In this document: piece by piece, positions 24,200 through 34,118 of the stretch
Numbering within the stretch: position 1 is the stretch's first letter
How the letters are laid out: each line of letters begins with the position of its first letter
Source: Polytrichum commune
Taxonomy: Eukaryota > Streptophyta > Polytrichopsida > Polytrichales > Polytrichaceae
Length of the DNA: 64,000 nt
Direction of reading: 5' to 3'
Assembly (NCBI GenBank): GCA_950295325.1
Contig: OX485807.1
Span: forward strand, 46,116,796 to 46,180,795
Program-made: the position numbers and the translations under genes
Notes under the pieces: model-generated
Told to the model about the DNA's origin: nothing
Databases searched by the model: none
What the model saw: only the letters and a program-made list of their open reading frames with translations

Positions 24200-24611
24200 T
24201 TATACCTAGAAAAGGAAGACAGTCTACCCTACACCTTATCAAATGGCCATCTTAAAACAGAAGTTCCTTGGAGAGAAATTTCTGCGGCTTATGTATATAC
24301 AGAGAGCAGTCAAAAGCATTAGGGGTTTGTGATGGGAATTCTTGCATCAAAATGGTGCACAGGGTCCTTTGAACCAAGTGCTTCAGAAGACCTGCTTAGG
24401 TAGCTGGCACTACAATGTGGGCACAAAGGAACTGTGTTAGTTAATCTGTTTGGGCTGACAAATCTTGCACAGTTGCTTTGTGCCCCACGAAAAGTGCCAT
24501 CATGTCACACATCTTTGTATTGAGGATTGAACTGCTGCATAGTCAGCACTTGAAATAACATTTTCTGCAATGCAACCTTCTGACACAAGATCATATGTCG
24601 TCCATGTGCTC
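24200..24611 (+). other. 3' untranslated/flanking region of ZFWD1
   Basis: This part is clearly similar to the region after the ZFWD2 stop (38639-38990), so the duplicated block runs past the coding region. No separate gene seen. Confidence 0.6.
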
Positions 24612-24978
24612 TAAGGCATGTGGGTGTTATTTGGTTCATTTTCCAGGTTCTCCAACTACTACCGTTTAGGTTTATACATTGGAACTTGTGTTGCATTAGC
24701 AAATCTACGATGAAACATCAGCAATGATTGGGTTGAAAATTGGATGTTCCTATATTTAGTTATGGTTATCGGAAGTGCATGTTTATTAATTCCTCATATG
24801 ATTACATAGGTTCTCCCGATCGTATTGACTGTGGAGTGGTTAATTAAATTTGAAGACGTAGTCCAACTCTTTCAAACATGTGTCTCTATGTTTGTTTTCT
24901 GATCCTCACTTATCCATACACCAATGAAATGTATGCGTCCAGTTAAGAAAAGTAGCTGAATAACACCTGCATACCTTA
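24612..24978 (-). mobile_element. MITE family D, complete copy 3' of ZFWD1
   Basis: Ends TAAGGCATGTGGGTGTTAT and ..AATAACACCTGCATACCTTA are inverted repeats. The whole length aligns, in reverse orientation, with the element at 49420-49787 (shared: TTTAGTTATGGTTATC.GAAG, ACATAGGTTCTCCC, TTTGTT.TCTGATCC). The 3' flank of ZFWD2 continues straight from the left to the right side (..TGTACGTTT..), showing the empty site. Confidence 0.7.
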
Positions 24979-26046
24979 TGTATGTTTGTTGTTTTCACTG
25001 TCTTCTCTCGTGTATTATAGGTTTGCAATAATAGCAAGCGCACATTATCCTTGTTGAACAATTGATGAACACCTTGTTAGAATTTTCCATTGTTGAGCAT
25101 CTTGACATTAAGGAATAGTCAGAGTGGTAACTCCCAGTATGAACTGCCATCCACATACCCAGTGAGGCCTTTATCAGAATGTTCAATGTTTGTTGTAAGA
25201 GTAAGAAATTGGCATGCACAACTCATATTGTTTGATTGATTTTGCCACCAAGAAGGGCACCATATAAGATCCAGACCGATCAATTCTTTGAGGTGTTTTG
25301 TACATTGAGTTTCTTCAAGTTCTTATTTGATTGCATCCCCTGTTATAACCAGGTAGCTTTCAAGTGCCACGTGCCTTTAGCTCCTTAAACCCGTCCTAGG
25401 TTTACAACTGAGTCTAAAAGTCTATGCTGAAGGGTCAAGCATCTTTGGTTGGTTTCATCTCTTTCTCTTGTGCCAAACAAGTCGACAATCCAAGAAGCAA
25501 TCCCAAGGGTACATTGTTTATGGTATTTAGCATACATCATAATGTCACTTATCCTATTTGGAGGCATATCCTAAGGTTACTCTAATGATCAACAATTTCA
25601 TAGTTAGTGTCACCTCATGACACTTGGTGTTCAAGTGCGTTTGAGTATGTTCAATAATGCTATGAGGTGTATGCATGTGTTACACAATGGTCTACAAGTT
25701 GACTAAAGTGTATGCAAATTGCACTTGGCATTAGTATGCTCAAGAACATCATCCTCTTGCACACTAAAATGTGAACACATGACACTAGCCATTAGTATGC
25801 TCAATAACATCAATAACATGTGAAATTTTAATGTGTATACAAATTAAAATGAAAAACTATCATTTGAAGTATCCCAATGTGCTACACTAATTGTCACGAC
25901 GTAAGAAATCTTTCACTGGAAAAGTTACTTATGTTGACAAACAATTTCATAGTGGCAATTAGTGGATGTGACACTTTGAGACCTTTGCGCATCTAGTTTA
26001 AGCCCCTCACAAATAGTATACTTGATACTAAATACCATTGACGGAG
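24979..26046. other. Intergenic DNA; start still homologous to ZFWD2 3' flank
   Basis: The first ~60 bases (TGTCTTCTCTCGTG..) match the ZFWD2 flank. Further on, CATTAGTATGCTCAA.AACATCA occurs twice (25730-25815). No gene recognised. Confidence 0.4.
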
Positions 26047-26271
26047 TATACCGTTTGTGGTAATTAGTGTCACGTACTATATGGAATTACACACGGTGGT
26101 ATAAGTATTTACTATAGATCTCATGTTTTACCAACAAAGGTCAAACATGGTTGTTTGAACATTATAGAATATTAACATCTTTACTTGGTAAAAACTTGCA
26201 TTAAGAATACAAAATTTTAGCATTACGAAACTTGGGATAGTAAGTGACACTAAATACCATGAACGGTGTAG
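26047..26271. mobile_element. MITE family E
   Basis: The left end TATACCGTTTGTGGTAATTA and the right end ..AAATACCATGAACGGTGTA are inverted, and both continue with AGTGTCAC.TACT. Internal CCAACAAAGGTCAAACATGG corresponds to CCAACGAAGGTGAAATTGG in the second copy at 50421-50642. Extra family-like sequence (ACTAAATACCATTGACGGAGTA) sits directly left of it. Confidence 0.6.
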
Positions 26272-29130
26272 TGCAATTCGCCATCTTTACGTGGTGGGGC
26301 AGGTGTACATTTGCTCAAACTGACAATCTTTGACACCATCTTGCTCTCAAACCAAACAATGTTGGATCTAGATGAATATGTGACATCCCAACACAATTTT
26401 GCTTTTGAATTTGAATATGGATTTAAATCCATTGGCGACCTTGATTCTCTATGAGAAGTTTCAAAGTTTGTCATCTTTCCAACGTGTGCGAGCTTTGGGC
26501 ATGCCACAAAATACATTCATTTTGGAGCAATTTACATGGCAATACAACAACTACATGGTGATCAAAGTTAGAACAAAGGAAAGTGCATAGTTTCTTACAA
26601 ATGATTTGAAGAAGAAGAAGAAAAAGGAGAAAAAAAGACGTTGGTGTTCATGCATTGACATCAATGGGAGACCATTTCCCTAAAATTGATCATGGTTGCC
26701 CACGATGCAAGGATTATTACCATTTCGTTTATCATATCATAATCAATTATTATGAATATCTCCACATCAGACTTAGCATGTACATAATTTATGAGCATTT
26801 ATTTATTTAATTTTTGCAATTATTATGTGACATGAAATTCTTCAACTAGTAAACTATGTTTGCTTACTACTCCAAGGTTTAGCCATGAACTAGGGGTGTG
26901 TTCATGCTTACCTCCACCCTAGCCTAAGTACTTTATAGAGGTCCTTGAATGCTTTATTGGCTCTGTCTGTAGGACAGAGACTATGCATCAACTTCTTCGT
27001 TTCAAGAGCAAATTTCCTAACCACTTTGTGTTCACACTTGGATGTTACTTGTTCTTGTTATTTTGGTCCACTTTATGTAATGTGGATGTTAACTATAGTT
27101 TATATATATATATACAAGTGCTTCCTAAAATGCATTGAAAGAAATATAGTTAACTATAGTTAATTGGCAGTTCTTGATTATTTATTTTAAAATTTTCGGG
27201 TGATAAATGAGTAGCTTCAATCCTTGACCTGTATTTGGGAAGAAGGTGCACAAAATCCAAGAAAGGTTTGGTATAGTGAATAGCCATGGATTGGCGTGAG
27301 CAAAGTAATCAGCTACAATTGTAGTCTTTCATGGCAAAGGACAGAGCCTCACGGTTCTACCGTTTTCTTGTTAAGTCAACATTCCCCGTGTCGCCTTCAT
27401 AGTTGGGTTAAAGGCACCTAGGAATGTGCACATTCACCTTGGATTATGACAACACTGCCTAGTCAACCTAAGCCAACATAATGGTTAGTGAAACTTTGAA
27501 GCTTGTTAGGAAAATGTGATTTGGTTGATTGCAAGCGGGGCAATATGACATGGCTCACATAACACACAATGAATATCTAGTGTTCAAAACATAAAATAAT
27601 GTTCGCTTTGAATAGTTGCACCCTTGTACATGTAAAAATATAGTACAAACACGATTGAATTTTTCCACATCATAAGAAATAGGAGCAAAATGACATTCAT
27701 TACTCTTAAAAGACCAATGTATTTGTTGACAATCAACATGAACTAAGAGGTACTTTGAACCCCTTAATTTTAAAAATAAATATATGAACTGAGATAAAAA
27801 TAACATATAGTTAACAACTTGTTTTCAAGTTTTGTCTTCTGAATACATCCATCACATTAACCATGTTGTAATGAGACAATGAAATTTTTTAACCATGTGG
27901 ACCAAGATTTATAGATAATATTGTATCACAATATGCATACTATCCACATTCTAATGGCTTCATACATTCACATCGACAATGCACAAGATTACAATGACAA
28001 AGTCTAGCCTAGAGTCACAAGCACTAGAACAAGGTCAAAGGCTATCGTGTGACCAACACCCTCCAAATATGTAATATAAGTCTTAAAACTCTAAAGTAAA
28101 ATGCTTCTTGGAGTCACATTACAATATGGGTGGTTAATTCATAAATCAAACATCATAGTTTGAGGAACATTATCAACACCTTTGACCACTAAAAGTTAGT
28201 TTCTCAAATCGACATCTTCCCAAATTCCAACGTACTTGATGCTTGATAATACTTGTTCTCAATATGCTCCGAATTCCATTCCCTATGATAAGGAGATTAC
28301 AAACTCGATTCTAGGACCATATTGATAAAGTCGTTGTATGTCAAATAACTCAAGTGTCACTTTTATGAGACAATTGGGGTATAGTGCCTATTAGCCCCTA
28401 GCCTCCCAATCCTCTTCAATTTCCTATGTTCTTTAACTTGCCATTTTCAAGGTCTAAACATTGCCAATTGTCTTACAATGGTTATTGTGCAATAGTAAAT
28501 GTCTTGTACATTAAAGTATCCACTAATATTGAGTTTTAACAAATTCAAGATAAGAATACATAAAATTAGAGATTGAAATGCTATGAACTTAAATACAAAC
28601 ATTCATATGTATAATCTGATGATTCTCTATGCAATTTGGGAGCTATAGTTGACAAAGTATATTTCTAGAAGGTTTGTCACTTACTTCTTACTTATGAATG
28701 TTGAATATTAGGTTGGTCTTAAAACCCGACATATTATTTTATTTTCAATATTTTTTCAAAGTCTTCATATCTCATTCTTTGAGTGAAGAAGCCACATCAT
28801 ACACCCATTGAAATGTTGCTTAGAAATTTAAAACACTTTTATTCATCCACATACAACAACATCCGTTCCATCCTATCCATGAAAACTTTACAATCCTATC
28901 CATGAAAAACCACGATTTTATTACTACATATTCCGCTCCAAAATTTTGCATACTCTTAGCCCCCAAAGTCAAACCCACCTCAAAGAATATAACCTACAAT
29001 GTCATCTTCGAAGCAACCGCACTAAAAACACAATTGTGGATGAGGATCCATGAATTGGTCAAACCACTCTTGTTCATTTAAGCATTGTTTGCAGTTATTT
29101 TGTTATTCTTTTATGACAAACAAATGACAC
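26272..29130. other. Intergenic DNA, nothing recognised
   Basis: AT-rich, with a purine-rich run (GAAGAAGAAGAAG..) at about 26607-26640 and a TA run near 27100. A 12-bp TATAGTTAACTA-like motif repeats near 27090-27155. No gene or RNA seen in almost 2.9 kb. Confidence 0.4.
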
Positions 29131-29308
29131 AATATTATTGAGCAGTGTGCGTTCGTTCATGTGGGCCCTGAGAATCCAACTGTAGGATTTCCCAATCTAG
29201 TGCAAGAAGACTCTTCTTAAGTCTGAATCTCATGAACCTTGATTTGGAACATCCCATGGTTGTATTCTCAAGGCCCACATGAACAAACAAACACTCCTTA
29301 ATAATGTT
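29131..29308. mobile_element. Fold-back MITE, family A, second copy
   Basis: ATTATTGAGCAGTGTGCGTT on the left and the inverted end TCCTTAATAATG on the right; both arms contain the TGGGCC.TGAGAAT block also seen at 60-228. Confidence 0.6.
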
Positions 29309-29335
29309 ATGGAAGCACCTAATTTGCGTTATAAA

Positions 29336-29732
29336 CTACACTAGTGTATTTAGGATCTATATGGTATTTAATGCCATGGTGGTAACTTTATAGCGACACT
29401 TTGTATGAATAGGTCTACAAGAATTGTTGTGAATGATTGATATTTGGATGGCATGAATGCCAAATATTAACACAAAGTTTGGTATATTCTGCATCCTAAC
29501 ACTTATGTAATGAGATTTTGTCATGGGTGATTGAAATTTGGACAAAGAAACACGAAGTAGTAAGTGATAGTACTTGCAACATTGGAGATCTATGGTGCCC
29601 AAAATTATTTACAAGGAATGCCAAATAATGTCAAATCTGCATTTAGTGTTGATGACATTAGATGGGCAGTTTATGATTGGTATTGAGCAAGACAAATAGA
29701 ATTGGTGACGCTAAATACAATATTTAGTGTAG
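29336..29732 (-). mobile_element. MITE family B, complete copy
   Basis: Ends CTACACTAGTGTATTTAG and ..ATATTTAGTGTAG are inverted repeats. The interior matches the copies at 31431 and 47340 in reverse orientation (AAGTAGTAAGTGATAGTACTTGCAAC, ACAAGGAATG, TTGGTGACGCTAAATAC). Confidence 0.65.
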
Positions 29733-31079
29733 AGTTAGTTTGGTATCATCTTCACATTTTTTGATACTAGTAAGGTTGGGATATTTAATTTTATATATAC
29801 ATATATATAGCATTCAAGTTTGTAGATCATGCAAGTATCTTCACAAATTTTTAAATTCATAATCTTTACAATGATATTGACCCAAATAATAACCTCGTGT
29901 CCAAAGATTCTCACACCTTGACATACCCACCAAATATCAATATAATGACTAGCATTACAATTTTGATATCCATGGGAAACTTCTTTTATATCATTATTGA
30001 TTTTAAGTATTGATACCATGCATTCATTTACAAACCAAACCAACATTGATATAAATTGGATCAATATCATCTTTCCTTCATACCATTCATGTATTTATAG
30101 TGAGGAATTCACATTTTTTAATATTGCTAGGGTATGGGCATTTGATGCTATTGTTTTATTTCAATACCATTCGGGTCTATATACTATTAAAGAACCTTCA
30201 TACCTAGGTAAAATTGTCGCAATATCAATATTAATAAGACCATGCATTCATCTATGTACCATACCGTGTAAATGAAGAATCTCTTTGGGTCCAACATGAT
30301 GGTGCTAACAAATAGGATCATTGGATATGTGCCTTGAGCCTTCTCATATATATATATAAAGTCGTCAGTGAGCAATGAAGAAGCCACATTCACAATTCTC
30401 TATAAAGTGTCCGGTTCAAATTTTGGGTGGGTTGGTTAAAAAAGACAACAAGCTTGAGAGCTCTACCAAGTTTGAAAGTGGTCTAAATATTATCAAGACT
30501 TAAATCAACATGCTAAAAGAGTGTGTTTGGGTTATAATATAAAACCAACTTTCTAGATTGTCATACTACTAGAGGCAGTGGGCCAAGTTGGGATTTATTG
30601 TGACATGGGTCAAAACATGTTTAAGTTCGTAAAGTTCTATAAGAGTTTTATGAACTAAAAGTGCATTGCAACGAGAATTTTTAGCACTTGTTGTATATCA
30701 AGCTCCGGCACTAGAAGCTCTCATGAATTTTTAATTTTATTTTGAAAAAGAAACATCCTTCAAGGATTCACCAAATTCTTTGGTTGATTGTGTCTCTTTG
30801 AGGAATTTTGGGACAATACTATAAAAGTTATCTATTGATGGTGGATAAACGGTGCACCACAAAATGCCTGAGTTTCATAGAATTTCTATTCTTGTATAGC
30901 TTGTGTCTCTAGTGTTAAGGTTTACATATAAACATTTGATCAAAGATGTTTTCCTCCTATTCTCAGCTTCATTACAGTTTAGTCCTCAATTTGATCATTT
31001 TCTTTTAAGAACATGTACTTTAACCTTAGGAGCTTCTTGGGAGCTATGAAATGATGGCCCAACATGTTTATATTGGGAG
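29733..31079. other. Very AT-rich intergenic DNA, nothing recognised
   Basis: Open frames of 68-111 codons on both strands are AT-driven and overlap each other. Runs of ATATATAT near 29795 and 30345. No gene seen. Confidence 0.4.
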
Positions 31080-32232
31080 TATATGTTGGAACTTGAGAGT
31101 TTTCAACTAACACACCAATGACCATATGCACCTCTAAACATTGAATAGTTGCTCTTGACTTTTTAAGGACACCTAAATCTACAAGCTTTCGCTTTTGAAG
31201 CAAAAAGATGAATTACATCAGTACGGACGTATAATTCAAATGAAAATATACATAGTCATCTATACTACACACATCATACAATCAACAAAAATATGACAAA
31301 CGTCAAGTCCATCCAAAAAGTTATTACCAAAGGTCCTTATAAAATTTTTAGCCGCCACCCTTAAAGACTACAACTAGTGATGTCATGTTTGAAAAAACAT
31401 AGATTATTAAGGTTTGAGGATTTCAAACAACTACACTAATTATGATATTTAGTGTCATCATTCTAATTGTCTTGCTCAATACTTATTGTAAACCACATCG
31501 TAGTGTGTCACCAACGCTAAATGCTAACCCAACTTTATTTGTCATTCCTTGCAATTTTTTTGGATGGTTATAGGTTTACAGTGTTGCAATTACAGCCACT
31601 TACCAAGCGATTTCTCATCCAAATTCAATCACCCATGACAATGTTTCATCACAAGTTGCCAACAAGAAAAGGTAGGGGTATTGGCAAGTGGATGAGCTCA
31701 TCCATCCTCCATGACAATATTTGTTCACTTATTCATGAGAAGTTTCATCCGAAAAGTTACCATAATGACATAATTTACCATAGTTAGTGTAGTATGGTCT
31801 TCTTCTCCTCTTCACCTTATTTTTTATGGCACCTTCGACACCTTAGGTTTGTTGAAACTTGAGAGTTTCCGACCAACACATCAAAGATTAGGTGCACCTA
31901 CAAACCCTAGATATTTGCTCTTTGACATTTTAGAGACACCTAACTTTATTGGTTATCATTTTTGGAGCAATTAAGTTAATTACATCCGTACATCCATACA
32001 AACGTAAAACTTACATGAAAATACACATATTCATCCATACTACATCCATCATACAATCGACCAAAACCCAAGGAACGTTGAGTCCATATAGGAATTTATT
32101 ACTAAAACACATTTGCTAACTTTCTTAAAAAAAAACTTTTAGCTCCATACATAGGTATATACTTTCAAAGTTTGTAAGTAGCCTCCCTTAAAAGCAAAAG
32201 TTACCCGCCACCGTTAAAGACCGGAACTGGTG
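31080..32232 (+). repeat. Two decayed tandem copies of the ZFWD2 upstream region
   Basis: Unit 1 (31080-31430 and 31793-31850) and unit 2 (31850-32232) share TTGAGAGTTT..ACCAACACA, CATCATACAATC.ACCAAAA and the end block CCGCCACC.TTAAAGAC. The same order recurs in the gene-proximal unit (32233-32401 plus 33701-33990), which leads into ZFWD2. Unit 1 also keeps GATGTCATGTTTGAAAAAACATAGATTATTA, matching the proximal unit at 33777. MITE B interrupts unit 1. Confidence 0.65.
31431..31792 (+). mobile_element. MITE family B inserted in a leader copy
   Basis: Ends CTACACTAATTATGATATTT and ..CATAGTTAGTGTAG are inverted. The gene-proximal version of the host sequence (TTTCAAGCAACTTTGGTCTTC at 33819) is the empty site; here TTTCAAACAA and TATGGTCTTC lie on either side of the element. 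Confidence 0.7.
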
Positions 32233-32416
32233 AGATGGAGAAACTATGGATGGATGAAAACATATTCATCCATACTACATCCATCATAGAGTCAACCAAA
32301 ACCCGGCAAATGTCAATGTTCATCCATCCACGAATGTGTTACCGAAAGTTCCTAACCTGCTTTCGAAACTTTTAGCTCCATACACAGGTACATGCTTTCA
32401 AAATAATTTTATTCTT

Positions 32417-32453
32417 AGAACCGTACTTGAGAGTTTCCTACCTCATATGGCTC
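32417..32453 (-). other. Group II intron domain V of ycf3 intron 1 (plastid-derived)
   Basis: On the - strand this reads GAGCCATATGAGG.. ..TCAAGTACGGTTCT, the conserved domain V hairpin of plastid group II introns. The intron runs from 32918 down to about 32402 and starts with GTGCGAT, the group II 5' end. Exon 2 is not included in the insertion. Confidence 0.65.
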
Positions 32454-32918
32454 AATTGATTACCGTTCTATTTTAAATGATTAATGATTAATTATTTAAT
32501 AAGAAAATAATTAATGGAATAAGTTCTGAATTACAATTTGAAGAAATTCATTTTTTTCTATTTCTATCTTTTCTCCTACAAAAATTGATTTTTTAAACTT
32601 GTTACTTTTTGAATGGTAATCGTATTACTTCTCTATAGATTATTTTAGTATTTGATTAAAATTACTTTATCTCTTTAGGATCTGATACTCCACCGCTGTT
32701 TAATACACAATTAAACCAACCTTATTACATAGTGATTTAAAAATAAATAAATAAGCAGACTTTTTTTTGTTGTATCATACCAAATTTTCAATAGTTGATT
32801 TTTAGGGTGCTTTTATGTAAGTTCACTCACCCTCACTAAGTGTAATTTTCATGTAATTAAATATTTTCATGTTTCATTCCCTATTAATTTATTTTAGAGT
32901 CTAAAAATCAGATCGCAC

Positions 32919-33042
32919 CATCTCCATAATACGTAAAAGCTTCTTTTTTCTCTTTGCGTAGTTGGAATTATTCGTAATAGAATATCCGCAACAATTGTAA
33001 AAGTTTTATGAATGGAATTATCATTTTTGGAGATCTAGGCAA
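32919..33042 (-). pseudogene. ycf3: ycf3 exon 1, plastid-derived pseudogene
   Basis: ycf3 (paf1) encodes a TPR protein for photosystem I assembly in plastids. The - strand reads (M)PRS...[18 protein letters not shown], then IPTTQREK, then AFTYYGDG, ending at the group II intron start GTGCGATC. Length (124 nt) matches the normal exon 1. The start codon has become TTG and at least two frameshifts are present (near codon 5 and an extra A in the AGAGAAAAAAG run), so it cannot encode the protein. Only exon 1 and intron 1 are present. Confidence 0.85.
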
Positions 33043-33274
33043 AGTCAATTATAAATTTCTTAAAATTTCACTATTCCCTTTTTTTTGAGAATAAATCCAT
33101 TAAATGTTTTACTAAAATTAAATATACATATTTTCTTTTTAATTCTAAAAATACTATTTAATTTAGATAAAAGATTAAATATTTGAAAACTCTTGATTTT
33201 ATTAATTAGAAATTATTAAAAAGCTTGCTATTAAAAAAATTATGGATTAAAATTATGGAGTATTAAAGAAAGTA

Positions 33275-33361
33275 GGAAAGATGGTAGAGTGGTCTAAGGC
33301 GTAGCATTGGAAATGCTATGTAGATTTTTGTTTACTGAGGGTTCAAATCCCTCTCTTTCCG
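33275..33361 (+). tRNA. trnS-GGA: tRNA-Ser(GGA), plastid-derived copy
   Basis: The acceptor GGAAAGA pairs fully with TCTTTCC (discriminator G). The anticodon stem TAGCA/TGCTA encloses loop TTGGAAA with anticodon GGA. There is a long class II variable arm, and the T arm GAGGG-TTCAAAT-CCCTC is perfect. The sequence is close to plastid trnS-GGA and sits between ycf3 and rps4 fragments as in plastid genomes. The cloverleaf is intact despite decay around it; expression in the nucleus is unlikely but not excluded. Confidence 0.85.
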
Positions 33362-33630
33362 TATTCATTTTCTTGTTATATATGCAATTAATAATACTAT
33401 TTTTTCAATTAAAAAATATTTTAGTTAATAAAAATAAAGATTAAAAAAAGAAAAAGAAATCTGCTTTTCTCTTAATATCTAAAATATCCTTTATTTATTT
33501 TAAACACAAAGTGAAAGCAGAAAGATTTTTAAAATTAAAATTGATTTTCTAGTGCGATAAATTTTTTATTGTTTAATAATTTCGTAAAAAATTAGAGATT
33601 ACGTTGAAAATAAAAAAATAAAAAAATAAA

Positions 33631-33669
33631 AGCTTGACGAGAATGATATTCGACAACTAATAATTCATT
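33631..33669 (-). pseudogene. rps4: rps4 3' end, plastid-derived fragment
   Basis: The - strand encodes NELLVVEYHSRQA, the C-terminus of plastid ribosomal protein S4. The stop codon after RQA is lost (TTT). Homology stops just upstream of the Asn codon, close to the right border of the insertion. The last residue Ala is typical of bryophytes rather than seed plants (from memory of the family). Confidence 0.75.
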
Positions 33670-33700
33670 CATTATTAAATGTAAAAATTAATTACTTTTT

Positions 33701-34118
33701 TGGTAAGTGAAAAAGGTTGTAATAAAAGTAAAAGTTACAGGCCACCCGCCACCCTTAAAGACGGGAACGGAACGGGTGACGTCACGTTTGAAAAAACATG
33801 GATTATTAGGGTTCGTGGGTTTCAAGCAACTTTGGTCTTCTTCTTCTTCTCTTCGCTCTGTTTTTTTCTGGCACCTCTTCGCCATAGCCACCATCAACAA
33901 TCCCAATTGACACTTTTCCACCTTCTTATCGTTTCTAGAAGCGCTAAGAGAAGCCTGCGAAGGTCCGGGATGGAAGAGCAACACCGATTTTGAGGTTTAG
34001 GAGTGGTGTGATGTGATGGTGTAAATTGCACAGCCATCACTTCTGCACATGATTGTTTTCCGTAAGCTTGTTGGTGGAGGGAGGGTTAGGGTAGGGTAGG
34101 CGAGGGAGTAGGGGAGGG
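33701..34118 (+). promoter_or_regulatory. Proximal promoter and leader of ZFWD2
   Basis: This is the gene-proximal unit of the upstream array, cut by the plastid insertion. It includes GACGTCAC at 33779-33786, a perfect bZIP-type ACGT core palindrome region, and a pyrimidine-rich stretch (TCTTCTTCTTCTTCTC) at 33836-33852. The part next to the ATG is GGGAGGGTTAGGGTAGGG-rich. Confidence 0.4.

Larger units (their letters stand above)
32402..33700 (-). other. Plastid DNA insertion (NUPT): ycf3 - trnS-GGA - rps4
   Basis: About 1.3 kb of very AT-rich DNA carries, in the order found in land plant plastids, the end of ycf3 intron 1 (group II domain V), the intron body, ycf3 exon 1 (-), trnS-GGA (+) and the rps4 3' end (-). 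The upstream leader copy at 32150-32232 runs uninterrupted across the matching point (CTTTCAAAG/TTTGTAAGTAG), which places the insertion borders at about 32402 and 33700. The pieces are degraded by substitutions and frameshifts, so the transfer is not recent. Position: inside the promoter region of ZFWD2. Confidence 0.85.

Noticed and set aside
33688-33993. Overlapping 97-98 codon frames on both strands before ZFWD2
   Set aside because: They lie in the promoter/leader, one starts in the plastid insertion border, and neither has a motif.
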